A stretch of 39,297 bases of DNA from Streptomyces sp. AC555_RSS877 (GTDB lineage Bacteria; Actinomycetota; Actinomycetes; Streptomycetales; Streptomycetaceae), in assembly GCF_019049245.1 (NCBI RefSeq), contig NZ_JAGMUK010000058.1, positions 1 to 39,297 on the forward strand, in the 5' to 3' direction. The position numbers and the translations under genes are program-made. Positions 16,037 to 23,494 of this stretch are shown piece after piece (the first letter of the stretch is position 1; the number at the start of each line of letters is the position of its first letter). Under the pieces are notes generated by a model. That model ran no database searches, was not told the DNA's origin, and saw only the letters and a list, made by a program, of their open reading frames with translations.

Positions 16037-16858
16037 ACAGCAGGTGGAGAAGCTCCCACGGCTCCGGTCAGGAGAAAGCTCCCGAATGGGATGCACGTTT
16101 TCAGCCTCAACGGCAATGAGACGGATTACCTGTACCGCGAGATCTTCAGCGACGAGTCCTACATCCCGCCGCAGGGCTGGGACGTTCCCGCGAAGCCGGT
16201 GATTCTGGACATCGGCGCCAACATAGGACTGTTCACCCTCTTCGCCATGGAGAGGTGGCCCGGCGCGAAGGTCTTCGCCTTCGAGCCGGCGCCCGACGTC
16301 TTCGACGCCCTCCAGCGGAACACCGGGCACCTCCCCCACGCCCACGCCCACAACATGGCCCTGGGCGACGAGGATCAGACGCGCGAGCTGACGTACTACC
16401 CGAACTACACCATGATGTCGGGTTTTGACGCCGATCTGGAAGTCGACCGAGAGCTCGCGTCGGCCTTCATCACCAGCGCCGCGGATTCGCTCGACGGGGA
16501 ACTCCGGGACGAATTCGTCATCGCGGCACAGGAGCTCGTGGACGACTGCCTCAGCGAGCGGCAGCTGGTGCGCTGCGACGTGCAGCGCGTGGAGACGTTC
16601 GCCGGACGGGCCGGCATCGACCGCATCGACTTCCTCAAGGTGGACGTGGAGGGGTTCGAACTCCGGGTGCTGCAGGGGATCGGCGACGGGCTGTGGCCGA
16701 CAGTCCGGAACGCCGCCATCGAGGTCGCTGATCGCGACGGAGCGCTCAAAGAGGTGGTCTCCCTCCTCGAAGGGCACGGCATGTCCACCTCCGTCCGACA
16801 GGCCGCCGAGTACCGGACGAGCGATCTCCACACCGTCTTCGCCTGGCGGGTGGGGTGA
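16034..16858 (+). CDS. FkbM-family SAM-dependent methyltransferase
   Basis: 274 residues. The SAM-binding motif VILDIGANIGLFTLF lies near residue 57, followed by AFEPAPDVFDAL (acidic residue after beta-2), and the FkbM signature IDFLKVDVEGFELRVLQGI near 200. FkbM enzymes mostly O-methylate natural products, but some members methylate other groups. It is followed one base later by the Cys-hydrolase gene, so the two are co-transcribed. A target in the peptide, such as a phenol or hydroxyl group, is plausible but not shown by the sequence. No Shine-Dalgarno is evident; a TAATCT 7 bases upstream suggests leaderless translation. Confidence 0.88.
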   Translation: MTAGGEAPTAPVRRKLPNGMHVFSLNGNETDYLYREIFSDESYIPPQGWDVPAKPVILDIGANIGLFTLFAMERWPGAKVFAFEPAPDVFDALQRNTGHLPHAHAHNMALGDEDQTRELTYYPNYTMMSGFDADLEVDRELASAFITSAADSLDGELRDEFVIAAQELVDDCLSERQLVRCDVQRVETFAGRAGIDRIDFLKVDVEGFELRVLQGIGDGLWPTVRNAAIEVADRDGALKEVVSLLEGHGMSTSVRQAAEYRTSDLHTVFAWRVG

Positions 16859-16859
16859 G

Positions 16860-17672
16860 ATGGCGGCCACCTCTCCGGTGACCGACCCGCGCGCGCTGCT
16901 CTCCGCCAAGCGCTGGATCGTACGCCCACAGCGGATCCCGGACGCGGGCATCAGGGTGTTCTGCTTCCCCCATGCGGGGGCCGGGGCGGCCGCGTTCACC
17001 CCGTGGGCCAGACGACTGCTCGCCGGGGCCGAGCTGTGCGCCATCCGCTCCCCGGGGCGGGAGAACCGGATCGACGAAGCGCCGTTCGACGACCTCCAAC
17101 TGCTGGTGGACGCCCTGGAACCGGCGGTCGCCGCGCTGACCGACCGGCCCTTCGTCTTCCTCGGACACTGCTCGGGCAGCGTGATCGCGCTGGAGCTGGC
17201 ACACCGGCTCCGCGAGAGACACGGGAAGCGGCCCGAGGCGCTGGTCGTCTCCTCCATCGCGGGCCCCGTCCGGCGCTCCTCGGAGTCGATCCATCTGCTA
17301 CCGCGGGAGGCGTTCTTCGAACGTGTCGCGCTGTACGGCGGGATCGACGAGTCCGTGCTCGGCGACCCCGAGATCATGGATGTCTTCGAACCCACCCTGC
17401 GCGCCGACTTCCGCATTGCGGAGGAGGGCATGACCGAGCACACGGAGCGGCTGGACGTCCCGATCGTCGCGGTGGGCGGACGGCACGATCCCTTCGTCGG
17501 CTTCGAGGACCTGGCGGCCTGGCGCGAAGAGACCAGCGCCTCGTTCTCGGTTCATCACCTCGACGCCGGTCACTTCGTGCTGAACGAGACGATGGAGCGG
17601 TTGGTGGCGGCCCTGCCCGCCTATCTGCAGCAGGCCGGCGCGGATGAGCGCCCGCCTCGCCCGGCGGGCTGA
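16860..17672 (+). CDS. TEII-like alpha/beta hydrolase with Cys nucleophile, probable aminoacyl shuttle
   Basis: 270 residues, the size of type II thioesterases of NRPS systems, with the N-terminal FCFPHAGAGAAAF typical of that family and a C-terminal DAGHF carrying the His. The nucleophile elbow reads GHCSG, so the usual Ser is Cys104. Cys replaces Ser in CmaE and SyrC, which move aminoacyl groups between carrier proteins of coronamic acid and syringomycin assembly. In this cluster the donor would be the Thr-loading A-PCP (13185-15839) and the acceptor the carrier domain after the dead A domain (1840-2975). This assignment is inference; an editing thioesterase is the alternative. A hairpin terminator lies 40 bases downstream. 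Confidence 0.85.
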   Translation: MAATSPVTDPRALLSAKRWIVRPQRIPDAGIRVFCFPHAGAGAAAFTPWARRLLAGAELCAIRSPGRENRIDEAPFDDLQLLVDALEPAVAALTDRPFVFLGHCSGSVIALELAHRLRERHGKRPEALVVSSIAGPVRRSSESIHLLPREAFFERVALYGGIDESVLGDPEIMDVFEPTLRADFRIAEEGMTEHTERLDVPIVAVGGRHDPFVGFEDLAAWREETSASFSVHHLDAGHFVLNETMERLVAALPAYLQQAGADERPPRPAG

Positions 17673-17705
17673 GCGCATACGGCTGCGGGGCGCCGAGTTG
17701 GACAG

Positions 17706-17745
17706 AAAAAAGCCTTTGCCCGGCCGGTTCGGCTGGGCAAAGGCT
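17706..17745 (-). terminator. Rho-independent terminator between convergent genes
   Basis: Perfect 11-base inverted repeat AGCCTTTGCCC (17711-17721) and GGGCAAAGGCT (17735-17745). On the minus strand it is followed by six T (17706-17711 are A on plus), so it fits termination of the mbtH transcript best. It can also stop the convergent plus-strand hydrolase transcript. Confidence 0.85.
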
Positions 17746-17750
17746 GGTTA

Positions 17751-17960
17751 CTAACTCTCCATGGCCTCGATAAGACTCTTGGGCCGCATGTCGGTCCAGG
17801 ACTTCTCGATGAAGTCGAGGCATTCCACGCGGCCCGCCTCGCCGAACGCGACCTTCCAACCGTCAGGCGTGTCCGCGAAGAGCGGCCAGAGGGAGTACTG
17901 ACCCTCTTCGTTGACCAACACGTAGTAGTTGGCATCGGGGTCGTCGAATGGATTCGTCAC
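17751..17960 (-). CDS. MbtH-like protein
   Basis: 69 residues, standard length for the family. MbtH proteins bind A domains and support their folding and activity. The signature is complete: NPFDDPDANYYVLVNEEGQ, SLWP, PDGWKVAFG, and WTDMRPKSL near the C-terminus. Start is GTG 17960 with AAAGGA a few bases upstream. It appears to be a single-gene transcript ending in the terminator at 17706-17745 and starting from the promoter region that holds the StrR-type palindrome at 18069. It probably serves the NRPS proteins and the standalone A-PCP. Confidence 0.95.
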   Translation of the reverse strand: MTNPFDDPDANYYVLVNEEGQYSLWPLFADTPDGWKVAFGEAGRVECLDFIEKSWTDMRPKSLIEAMES

Positions 17961-18297
17961 CACGCCGTCCTTTCCCAGGTGATGTGAAATCGGGCGTCCG
18001 GTCAGGGCCATCCCCCGATCAACAGCGGCCATCGGAGGCTAATCAATCGGCAGCATCACCACACCCTCGTTCAACTGCGCCACCGCGCCAGTTGAACAAC
18101 CCCCCTCAGTCACCTGCGACGATACATCGCCTGACAGGTCGTGAAGGTCGGTGCGGCGCCCCCGCTCCCTCCCCCCGTGCCGCACCCGGCCGCGGTTGTG
18201 CTGTGTTCTGGGAAATGGGTACGGTCGCCGGGCGTAGAAATCACCTGATGTCACGGTCTGCTGTGCTGATCGCGCACGTACTCCGAAAGGCGACCGA
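17961..18297. other. Divergent intergenic region between mbtH and fabH
   Basis: 337 bases without a gene. It contains the perfect StrR-type palindrome at 18069-18097. A possible plus-strand promoter is TTGTGC (18196-18201) and TACGGT (18220-18225), 18 bases apart, upstream of the fabH start. The fabH ribosome site GAAAGG lies 7 bases before the ATG. Confidence 0.5.
18069..18097. promoter_or_regulatory. StrR-type operator, perfect 9-11-9 palindrome
   Basis: GTTCAACTG, 11 bases, CAGTTGAAC: both half-sites are perfect inverted copies. It is centred in the divergent region and lies 109 bases from the mbtH start and 201 bases from the fabH start, so one activator could drive both. The half-sites are the same as at 28894-28922. 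Confidence 0.88.
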
Positions 18298-19332
18298 ATG
18301 AGCGCATCGGACCTCGACAGATCCGCCAGGAGCGGGCCGAAGTCGCGGCCCGCGGCCGTGATTTCCGGTCTGGGGACCTGCCTGCCGAAAACGGAGATAG
18401 ACAATTCGTCTCTTCCGGACGACCTGCAGACAAGCGACGAGTGGATTCGCACCCGCACCGGAATCGAGTCCCGCCGTCGGGTAGCCCCTGACATCTCGGT
18501 GATCGACCTGGCCTGCGAGGCCGCCGGGAACGCCCTGCATTCCGCGGGGACCGATTCGGTCGACAGCCTCGTCTTCGCCACGACGACGCCGGAGCGCCCG
18601 TGCCCCGCCGCGGCGCCCGAGATCGCACACCGCATCGGACAGGGCCGCATTCCCGCGTTCGACGTCTCCGCGGTCTGCAGCGGCTTCCTGTACGCCGTGG
18701 CGTCGGCCGGCGCCCTCGTCACCGCGGGGATCGTGAACAGCGCCCTGGTCGTCGCCGCGGAGACCTACTCCCGCATCGTCGACCCGACGGACCGGTCCAC
18801 AGCCGTCCTCTTCGGCGACGGGGCCGGAGCGGTGGTGCTCCGCGCGGGTTCGTCCGACGAGCCCGGTGCGCTCCTCGCGTACGACCTGGGCAGTGACGGC
18901 GCTGGCGCGGAGCTGATCCGGATTCCCGGGGTCCGCGAGCAGCCGGCCGGTGACCGCTGGTTCGCCATGGCAGGACGGAAGGTGTACCTGCAGGCCATCG
19001 AGCAGATGGCGAACTCGACCCGGCGGGTGGTGAAGGACTGCGGCTGGAGTCCGGAGACCCTCGACCTGCTGGTACCGCACCAGGCCAACGCGCGGATCGT
19101 CGAGGCGCTGGCCAGACGGCTCGAGCTGCCGCCCGAGCACGTGGTCTGCGGGCTGACCCGGATCGGGAACACGGCGGCCGCCTCCATCCCTCTGGCGCTG
19201 GCCGGAGCGCTGTCGAGGAGCGAGCTGCGGCCCGGGGCCCGAACGGCGCTCACCGCCTTCGGCGGCGGTCTCAGCTGGGCGTCGACGGCACTGGTCTGGC
19301 CGCAGCTGACCGCCATCACTTCAGAGGTCTGA
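18298..19332 (+). CDS. Beta-ketoacyl-ACP synthase III (FabH-like)
   Basis: 344 residues. It starts an acyl chain by condensing an acyl-CoA with malonyl-ACP. The catalytic triad is intact: Cys127 in VSAVCSGF, His261 in PHQANARI and Asn291 in RIGNTAAAS. The standard FabH motif TSDEWIRTRTGI is near the N-terminus. It is first in a three-gene set with an ACP and a FabF, the arrangement found in the CDA cluster, where such genes make the short lipid tail. No ketoreductase, dehydratase or enoyl reductase is seen nearby, so host fatty-acid enzymes would have to finish each cycle. The primer used is not readable from sequence. Confidence 0.93.
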   Translation: MSASDLDRSARSGPKSRPAAVISGLGTCLPKTEIDNSSLPDDLQTSDEWIRTRTGIESRRRVAPDISVIDLACEAAGNALHSAGTDSVDSLVFATTTPERPCPAAAPEIAHRIGQGRIPAFDVSAVCSGFLYAVASAGALVTAGIVNSALVVAAETYSRIVDPTDRSTAVLFGDGAGAVVLRAGSSDEPGALLAYDLGSDGAGAELIRIPGVREQPAGDRWFAMAGRKVYLQAIEQMANSTRRVVKDCGWSPETLDLLVPHQANARIVEALARRLELPPEHVVCGLTRIGNTAAASIPLALAGALSRSELRPGARTALTAFGGGLSWASTALVWPQLTAITSEV

Positions 19333-19367
19333 GGAGATCTCAGAGGCCTAGGGGAAGGAACCCACCT

Positions 19368-19604
19368 GTGTTCATCGAATACCTCATCAACCTGCTGGGC
19401 ACCGTGTACAAGGTTCCGGGGACCATCGATCCGGACAAGTCTTTCGTGGACCTGGAGGTCGACTCGCTCTCCCTGGCGGAACTCGGCGCGCATCTGGAGG
19501 ACGAACTCGGCGTCGAGGTCGCGGAGGAGGAGCTGAGCAGCCTCACCACCGTCTCCGAGCTGGCCAAGCTGCTGGAGTCACGCGGAGCGGACATACCAGC
19601 ATGA
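19368..19604 (+). CDS. Acyl carrier protein
   Basis: 78 residues, acidic, with the phosphopantetheine attachment site in FVDLEVDSLSLAEL (Ser33). GTG start at 19368 with GGGGAAGGAA upstream. The stop overlaps the next ATG (ATGA at 19601), coupling it to fabF. It probably carries the growing lipid chain and hands it to the first condensation domain. No acyl-AMP ligase for free fatty acids is seen in the window, in line with on-site chain synthesis. Confidence 0.92.
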   Translation: MFIEYLINLLGTVYKVPGTIDPDKSFVDLEVDSLSLAELGAHLEDELGVEVAEEELSSLTTVSELAKLLESRGADIPA

Positions 19605-20839
19605 GCACGAGCGGACATCGGTCCTCCGAGGTGGTGATCACGGGCCTCGGGATGGTGACACCGGCCGGAACCGACACCACGGCCTCCTGGAAGGCCGTCT
19701 GCGCCGGGCTGCCCATGGCGGCCCCGGATGCCCGGCTCCAGGGCCTGCCCGTGGACTTCAGCTGTGCGACATCCGGGTTCGACGCGGACCGGCTGCTGGG
19801 TACCGACGCGCGTCGGATGGACCCCTTCACGCAGTACGCCGTCGCCGCGGCCCGCGAGGCCGTCGCCGACGCGGCTCCGGGGGACGGGGGCTGGGACCCG
19901 GCCCGGGTCGGGGTTCTCATGGGCAGCGCGTGCGGGGGCCTGGGGACGTGGCTGGAGCAGGCTGCGCGGATGGCTGAGGAGAGGCCGCGGCTGGTCAACC
20001 CTCTGGCGGTCCCGAAGGCCATCGGAAACATGGCCGCGGCCTCGGTGTCCATGGATCTCGGCCTGCACGGAGTGGCGCTCGGCCTCTCCACCGCGTGCGC
20101 GTCCGGCGCATCCGCGCTGGGGTTCGCGCTCGACCTGCTGCGGGCCGGCCGCTGCGACGCGGTGCTCGCCGGGGGCACCGAAGCCGCAGTGCTGCCCGTC
20201 ACATCCGCCGGTTTCGACCGGCTCAAGGCGCTCTCCCGGCGCCGCGACGCGCCGTCGGCCGCCTCCCGTCCGTTCGACCGGGAGCGCGACGGCTTCGTCT
20301 TGGCGGAGGGGGCCGCGGTCCTCGTACTGGAGCACGCGGCAGCCGCGCGGGCGCGCGGGCGGCGGCCCTACGCGAGGCTGCTGGGCTACGGCGAATCCTC
20401 GGACGCCTACCACCTCACCTCGCCCGACCCGGACGGGAAAGGCGCGCAGCTCGCCATGCGGCAGGCGCTGGCGGACGCCGGGGTGTCCGCGTCGGACGTG
20501 GCGCTGGTCAACGCGCACGCGACCAGCACGCCGCAGGGGGACGCCATCGAGGCGCGGCTCATCGAGCGCTTCTTCGGCTCGCACACGGCGGTGACCTCCA
20601 CCAAGGGGGTGACCGGTCACATGCTGGGCGCGGCCGGCGCCGTCGAGGCGGCGTTCACGGCGCTGTCCATCGACCACGGGCTCATCCCGCCGACCGCCAA
20701 CTTCGAGACGCGGGGCGCCGACGTGGCCGACATCGACATCGTCCGTCGCACGGCCAGGTACGCCCCGGTCCCGGTGGCGGTCAGCAACTCGTTCGGATTC
20801 GGCGGCCACAACGCGGTGGTCGTCCTCGGCAGCCCCTGA
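19601..20839 (+). CDS. Beta-ketoacyl-ACP synthase II (FabF-like)
   Basis: 412 residues, normal FabF length. It extends acyl-ACP with malonyl-ACP. Catalytic residues are in place: Cys166 in STACASGA, His306 in NAHATSTPQGD and His340 in GVTGHMLGAAGA; the C-terminal gate NSFGFGGHN is also present. It overlaps the ACP gene by 4 bases and ends the FabH-ACP-FabF set. All three active sites are intact, so chain elongation rather than a decarboxylating KSQ role is likely. A GTTCAACTG half-site follows at 20861. Confidence 0.93.
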   Translation: MSTSGHRSSEVVITGLGMVTPAGTDTTASWKAVCAGLPMAAPDARLQGLPVDFSCATSGFDADRLLGTDARRMDPFTQYAVAAAREAVADAAPGDGGWDPARVGVLMGSACGGLGTWLEQAARMAEERPRLVNPLAVPKAIGNMAAASVSMDLGLHGVALGLSTACASGASALGFALDLLRAGRCDAVLAGGTEAAVLPVTSAGFDRLKALSRRRDAPSAASRPFDRERDGFVLAEGAAVLVLEHAAAARARGRRPYARLLGYGESSDAYHLTSPDPDGKGAQLAMRQALADAGVSASDVALVNAHATSTPQGDAIEARLIERFFGSHTAVTSTKGVTGHMLGAAGAVEAAFTALSIDHGLIPPTANFETRGADVADIDIVRRTARYAPVPVAVSNSFGFGGHNAVVVLGSP

Positions 20840-20981
20840 GGGGCAGCATCGTCCGCTCCCGTTCAACTGCGGCAGCTTGCGGTGGACAGCGCGCCCTCGC
20901 CCCGGCGGGACGGGCTGGCCTATCTTCTGAATCATGGTGTTCGTTCGGGCAAGGGGCCCGATGTCTTCTGGGGTTGGTGGC

Positions 20982-21413
20982 ATGGTTACTGGTCATGTGG
21001 TGCGGTTCGACGGCGTTCGGGGATTCGGGTTCATCGCTCCTGAGCATGGAGGGGAAGACGTCTTCCTGCATGTGAACGATCTGCTGATGCCCGAGCATCA
21101 GCTGCGCCCGGGGCTCGTCGTCGAATTCGAGGTGGAGGAGGGGGACCGGGGCCTCAAGGCCTCGTCCGTCCGGCTGCCGGCGGGGGCCGAGGTCAAGCCG
21201 GCCGCCACGCGGACTGCCGGCACTGGAGCGGTCGCGGCCAAGCAGGCGGACGGGGACGAGTCCCTGTGCGACGTACTGACGGCGACCGAGTTCCTGCATG
21301 AGGTGACCGACACGCTGTTGTCGGCCGCGCCCTCGCTCACGGGGGCCCAGATCCTGCCCATTCGCGACGGGCTTCTTCAGTTCGCCAAGAGCCACGGGTG
21401 GACCGAGGGCTGA
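20982..21413 (+). CDS. Cold-shock-domain protein with C-terminal extension
   Basis: 143 residues from ATG 20982; an upstream ATG at 20934 would add a tail of 16 residues with no family support. The first 65 residues form a cold-shock domain, with RNP-1-like RGFGFIAPE and RNP-2-like DVFLHVN, so it should bind single-stranded nucleic acid. The remaining 75 residues have no recognised domain. Such two-part proteins are common as chromosomal genes in Streptomyces. It is not an expected NRPS-cluster gene and may be a bystander or a global regulator. It converges on dpgC across a terminator. Confidence 0.85.
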   Translation: MVTGHVVRFDGVRGFGFIAPEHGGEDVFLHVNDLLMPEHQLRPGLVVEFEVEEGDRGLKASSVRLPAGAEVKPAATRTAGTGAVAAKQADGDESLCDVLTATEFLHEVTDTLLSAAPSLTGAQILPIRDGLLQFAKSHGWTEG

Positions 21414-21417
21414 GCAT

Positions 21418-21457
21418 CGGTACGGAGGGGGTGCGCTGCCGCGTCCCCTCCGTACCG
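21418..21457. terminator. Bidirectional terminator hairpin
   Basis: A 13-base perfect inverted repeat CGGTACGGAGGGG (21418-21430) and CCCCTCCGTACCG (21445-21457) with a 14-base loop. It lies between the convergent cold-shock gene (stop 21413) and dpgC (stop 21474). No T-run follows on either strand. Confidence 0.8.
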
Positions 21458-21473
21458 CTCGGCCGAGACCTTC

Positions 21474-22811
21474 CTACTTCGCCCCGGAAAAGCGCCCGAC
21501 CTTGTCGAGCACGTCGGCGCTGTACATGCGAAGCGCCTGCTGGTGGGCGAACTCCGCCATATAGCACCGGAATTCATCCACGGATTCCTCCGCGAGGTGC
21601 AGCATCCGCCGATTGGCGACGACAGCGGGCCCCCTCAGCCGCTCGAGGCTCCGCTCGACCGCGCCGTCCAGCTCCTCGTTCTCGTGGACCTCGTCCACCA
21701 GCAGCCGGGCGTCCGGTTCGGCGGCCCGGACCCGGCGGCCCTCCAGGATGACCTGCCGGGCGAGGCGGGGGCCGGCCGCCCGGACGAGCCGCAGGGCGGA
21801 GGCCCCGGGGATGATCCCCTCCTTGGCCGCGGGGAGGCTGAAGTAGGCATCCGATGCGGCGATGACATGGTCGAACACCAGCAGGAGCTGGGCGCCGCCG
21901 CCGATGGCGAAAGTGTCAACCACCGCGACCCAGGGCTTCTCGGCCGTCGGCGTCCGCCAACCGTCGCTGTCCTGCGTACGAATGCCGCGCAGGATCTTGT
22001 GGATGTAGCCGAGCTCCCGGCGCAGGAGAAAGTCGACGAGCGAGATGTCGCCGCTGTGTAGCGACTTGAGGTTGATGCCGGCGCTGAACACCCGCCGCCC
22101 CCGGTACCGGGGATGGGTCATCTCTCCCCCGCGCAGCAGGCAGACCTCCACCTCGGGATCCAGCAGCGCCAGATCCACCGCCGTCTCCATGTCGTCGATC
22201 TGACGGTTGTCCTCGGCGTTCAGGCAGTCGTCGCGGCACATCGTCAGACGTGCCACGCCGGCGCTGCGCTCGATCCGCACCGACCCCAGGTCCGCCGCGC
22301 CCGTGGCGGCGTACTCGGCGTACAGCGCGAGTGCGCGGGGCGTCGGCAGGAGCAGCGACTCGACCAGGTGCGTGCCGGCCTTCGGCGAGCCCAGCAGCCT
22401 GCTGAAGAAGATGCCCTGGTCGATCTCGTGGCCCTCCTTCTCCGCCTGCGCCAGGCTCCGTTCGGCCGCCAGCTGGTCGCCGGTGGGGACGAGGCCGGGG
22501 AACGCCGTCGCGGCCGCCTCGGCCAGGTCGGCCAGGCTCAGGCTGCGGTCGCGGTTCGCCGTGAGCTCGTCGTAGACGGCCTCGGCGTGCGCCTCCATGA
22601 AGGCGGCTCGGAGGGTGCGGGTGCCGTCCAGCGCCGCGGCGGCGATCTCGCGCTCCTGTACGGACCGTTCCCGCGGCGCGGGCAGGGCAGCCAGCCGGTC
22701 CTGGGTGCGCCGGGCGGCTTCGGCGAGCACGGTGCGGGCGTGCCCCAGCTCCCCCCGTACCGAAGGGGGTGCGTCCTGCCCGTCCCCTCGGACGGGGACG
22801 AGCCCGATCAC
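21474..22811 (-). CDS. dpgC: DpgC, 3,5-dihydroxyphenylacetyl-CoA 1,2-dioxygenase
   Basis: 445 residues. DpgC converts 3,5-dihydroxyphenylacetyl-CoA with O2, without cofactor or metal, to 3,5-dihydroxyphenylglyoxylate. The N-terminal 200 residues are the helical part seen in DpgC; the rest is a crotonase fold with RVFSAGINLKSL (oxyanion hole region), ELGYIHKI, and FAIGGGAQLLLVFDHVIA. Start is GTG 22811, overlapping the dpgB stop (GTGA), which gives the expected family length. It is last in the minus-strand operon that begins at 28671. The product is transaminated by HpgT. Confidence 0.93.
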   Translation of the reverse strand: MIGLVPVRGDGQDAPPSVRGELGHARTVLAEAARRTQDRLAALPAPRERSVQEREIAAAALDGTRTLRAAFMEAHAEAVYDELTANRDRSLSLADLAEAAATAFPGLVPTGDQLAAERSLAQAEKEGHEIDQGIFFSRLLGSPKAGTHLVESLLLPTPRALALYAEYAATGAADLGSVRIERSAGVARLTMCRDDCLNAEDNRQIDDMETAVDLALLDPEVEVCLLRGGEMTHPRYRGRRVFSAGINLKSLHSGDISLVDFLLRRELGYIHKILRGIRTQDSDGWRTPTAEKPWVAVVDTFAIGGGAQLLLVFDHVIAASDAYFSLPAAKEGIIPGASALRLVRAAGPRLARQVILEGRRVRAAEPDARLLVDEVHENEELDGAVERSLERLRGPAVVANRRMLHLAEESVDEFRCYMAEFAHQQALRMYSADVLDKVGRFSGAK

Positions 22812-23494
22812 GACGCCGCCCCCACGGCCGCGCGCCGCAGTGCCCGGTCGCAGGCCGCGAGGTGGGCGCCCAGAGCGTCCTCGAATGCGATGGAGGAGGC
22901 GTCGAAGATCAGCTGCCGACGTATCGCCAGCTCGCTTCCCGAAACCGAGGCGAGTCGTTCGTCGGCGAGCTCCAGGGCCCGCGCCGGGTCGTCCGCCACC
23001 TCGTCGACCAGATGCACGGCCAGCGCCTCGGCCGCCGCCACGGGGGTGCCGAAGAGAGCGGCCCGACGGATCACGGAGGCGCCCGCGGCCTGCCGGCCCA
23101 GGCGGTAGAGCGCCATGCCCGGCCAGGTGGCCCCGTCCCTGACCGGCAGCACCAGACGGGCCGCTTCGGTCGCGATGCGATAGTCGGTGGCCAGCAGGGC
23201 GTCCAGCGCCAGTCCGCCGCAGTCGCCCTCGACGACGGCGATGGTGGCGGCCGGCAGCCGCTCCAGGCGGCGCAGTGCCCGCTCCCACTTGCTGACCAGC
23301 GACACCGTGAGGTCGTCCGGCCAAGGCCCGTCGGGGGTGCCGAAGACGTGGACGACCAGGGTGCCGCCGTCGGTCTCGACCCTGCCGCAGGCTTCGACGA
23401 CCGCGCTGACCCAGGCGGCGGACAGCGGCTGGCGCCCGTCGAGCCGTAGCACCCGGTCGTTGTCGTGATAGTTCATCTGCTTCTCCGTCACCAT
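22808..23494 (-). CDS. dpgB: DpgB, enoyl-CoA hydratase-like accessory enzyme of Dpg synthesis
   Basis: 228 residues, crotonase superfamily, similar in length to known DpgB. DpgB enhances DpgA and helps dehydrate and aromatise its tetraketide product. Visible features are VEGDCGGLALDALLATDYRIA (hydratase core, about 98-118) and PGMALYRLGRQAA. The ATG at 23494 overlaps the dpgA stop (ATGGTGA), with a GTG 3 bases further as an alternative start. DpgD, the other hydratase of classical Dpg clusters, is not found in this window. Confidence 0.88.
   Translation of the reverse strand: MVTEKQMNYHDNDRVLRLDGRQPLSAAWVSAVVEACGRVETDGGTLVVHVFGTPDGPWPDDLTVSLVSKWERALRRLERLPAATIAVVEGDCGGLALDALLATDYRIATEAARLVLPVRDGATWPGMALYRLGRQAAGASVIRRAALFGTPVAAAEALAVHLVDEVADDPARALELADERLASVSGSELAIRRQLIFDASSIAFEDALGAHLAACDRALRRAAVGAAS

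Noticed and set aside
20832..20844. GCCCC-TGA-GGGGC as terminator of fabF
   Set aside because: Only five base pairs around the stop codon; too short to call.
21474..23324. A 616-residue reading of DpgC extending through dpgB
   Set aside because: The extra N-terminal 171 residues are dpgB in another frame. GTG 22811, overlapping the dpgB stop, gives the normal family length.
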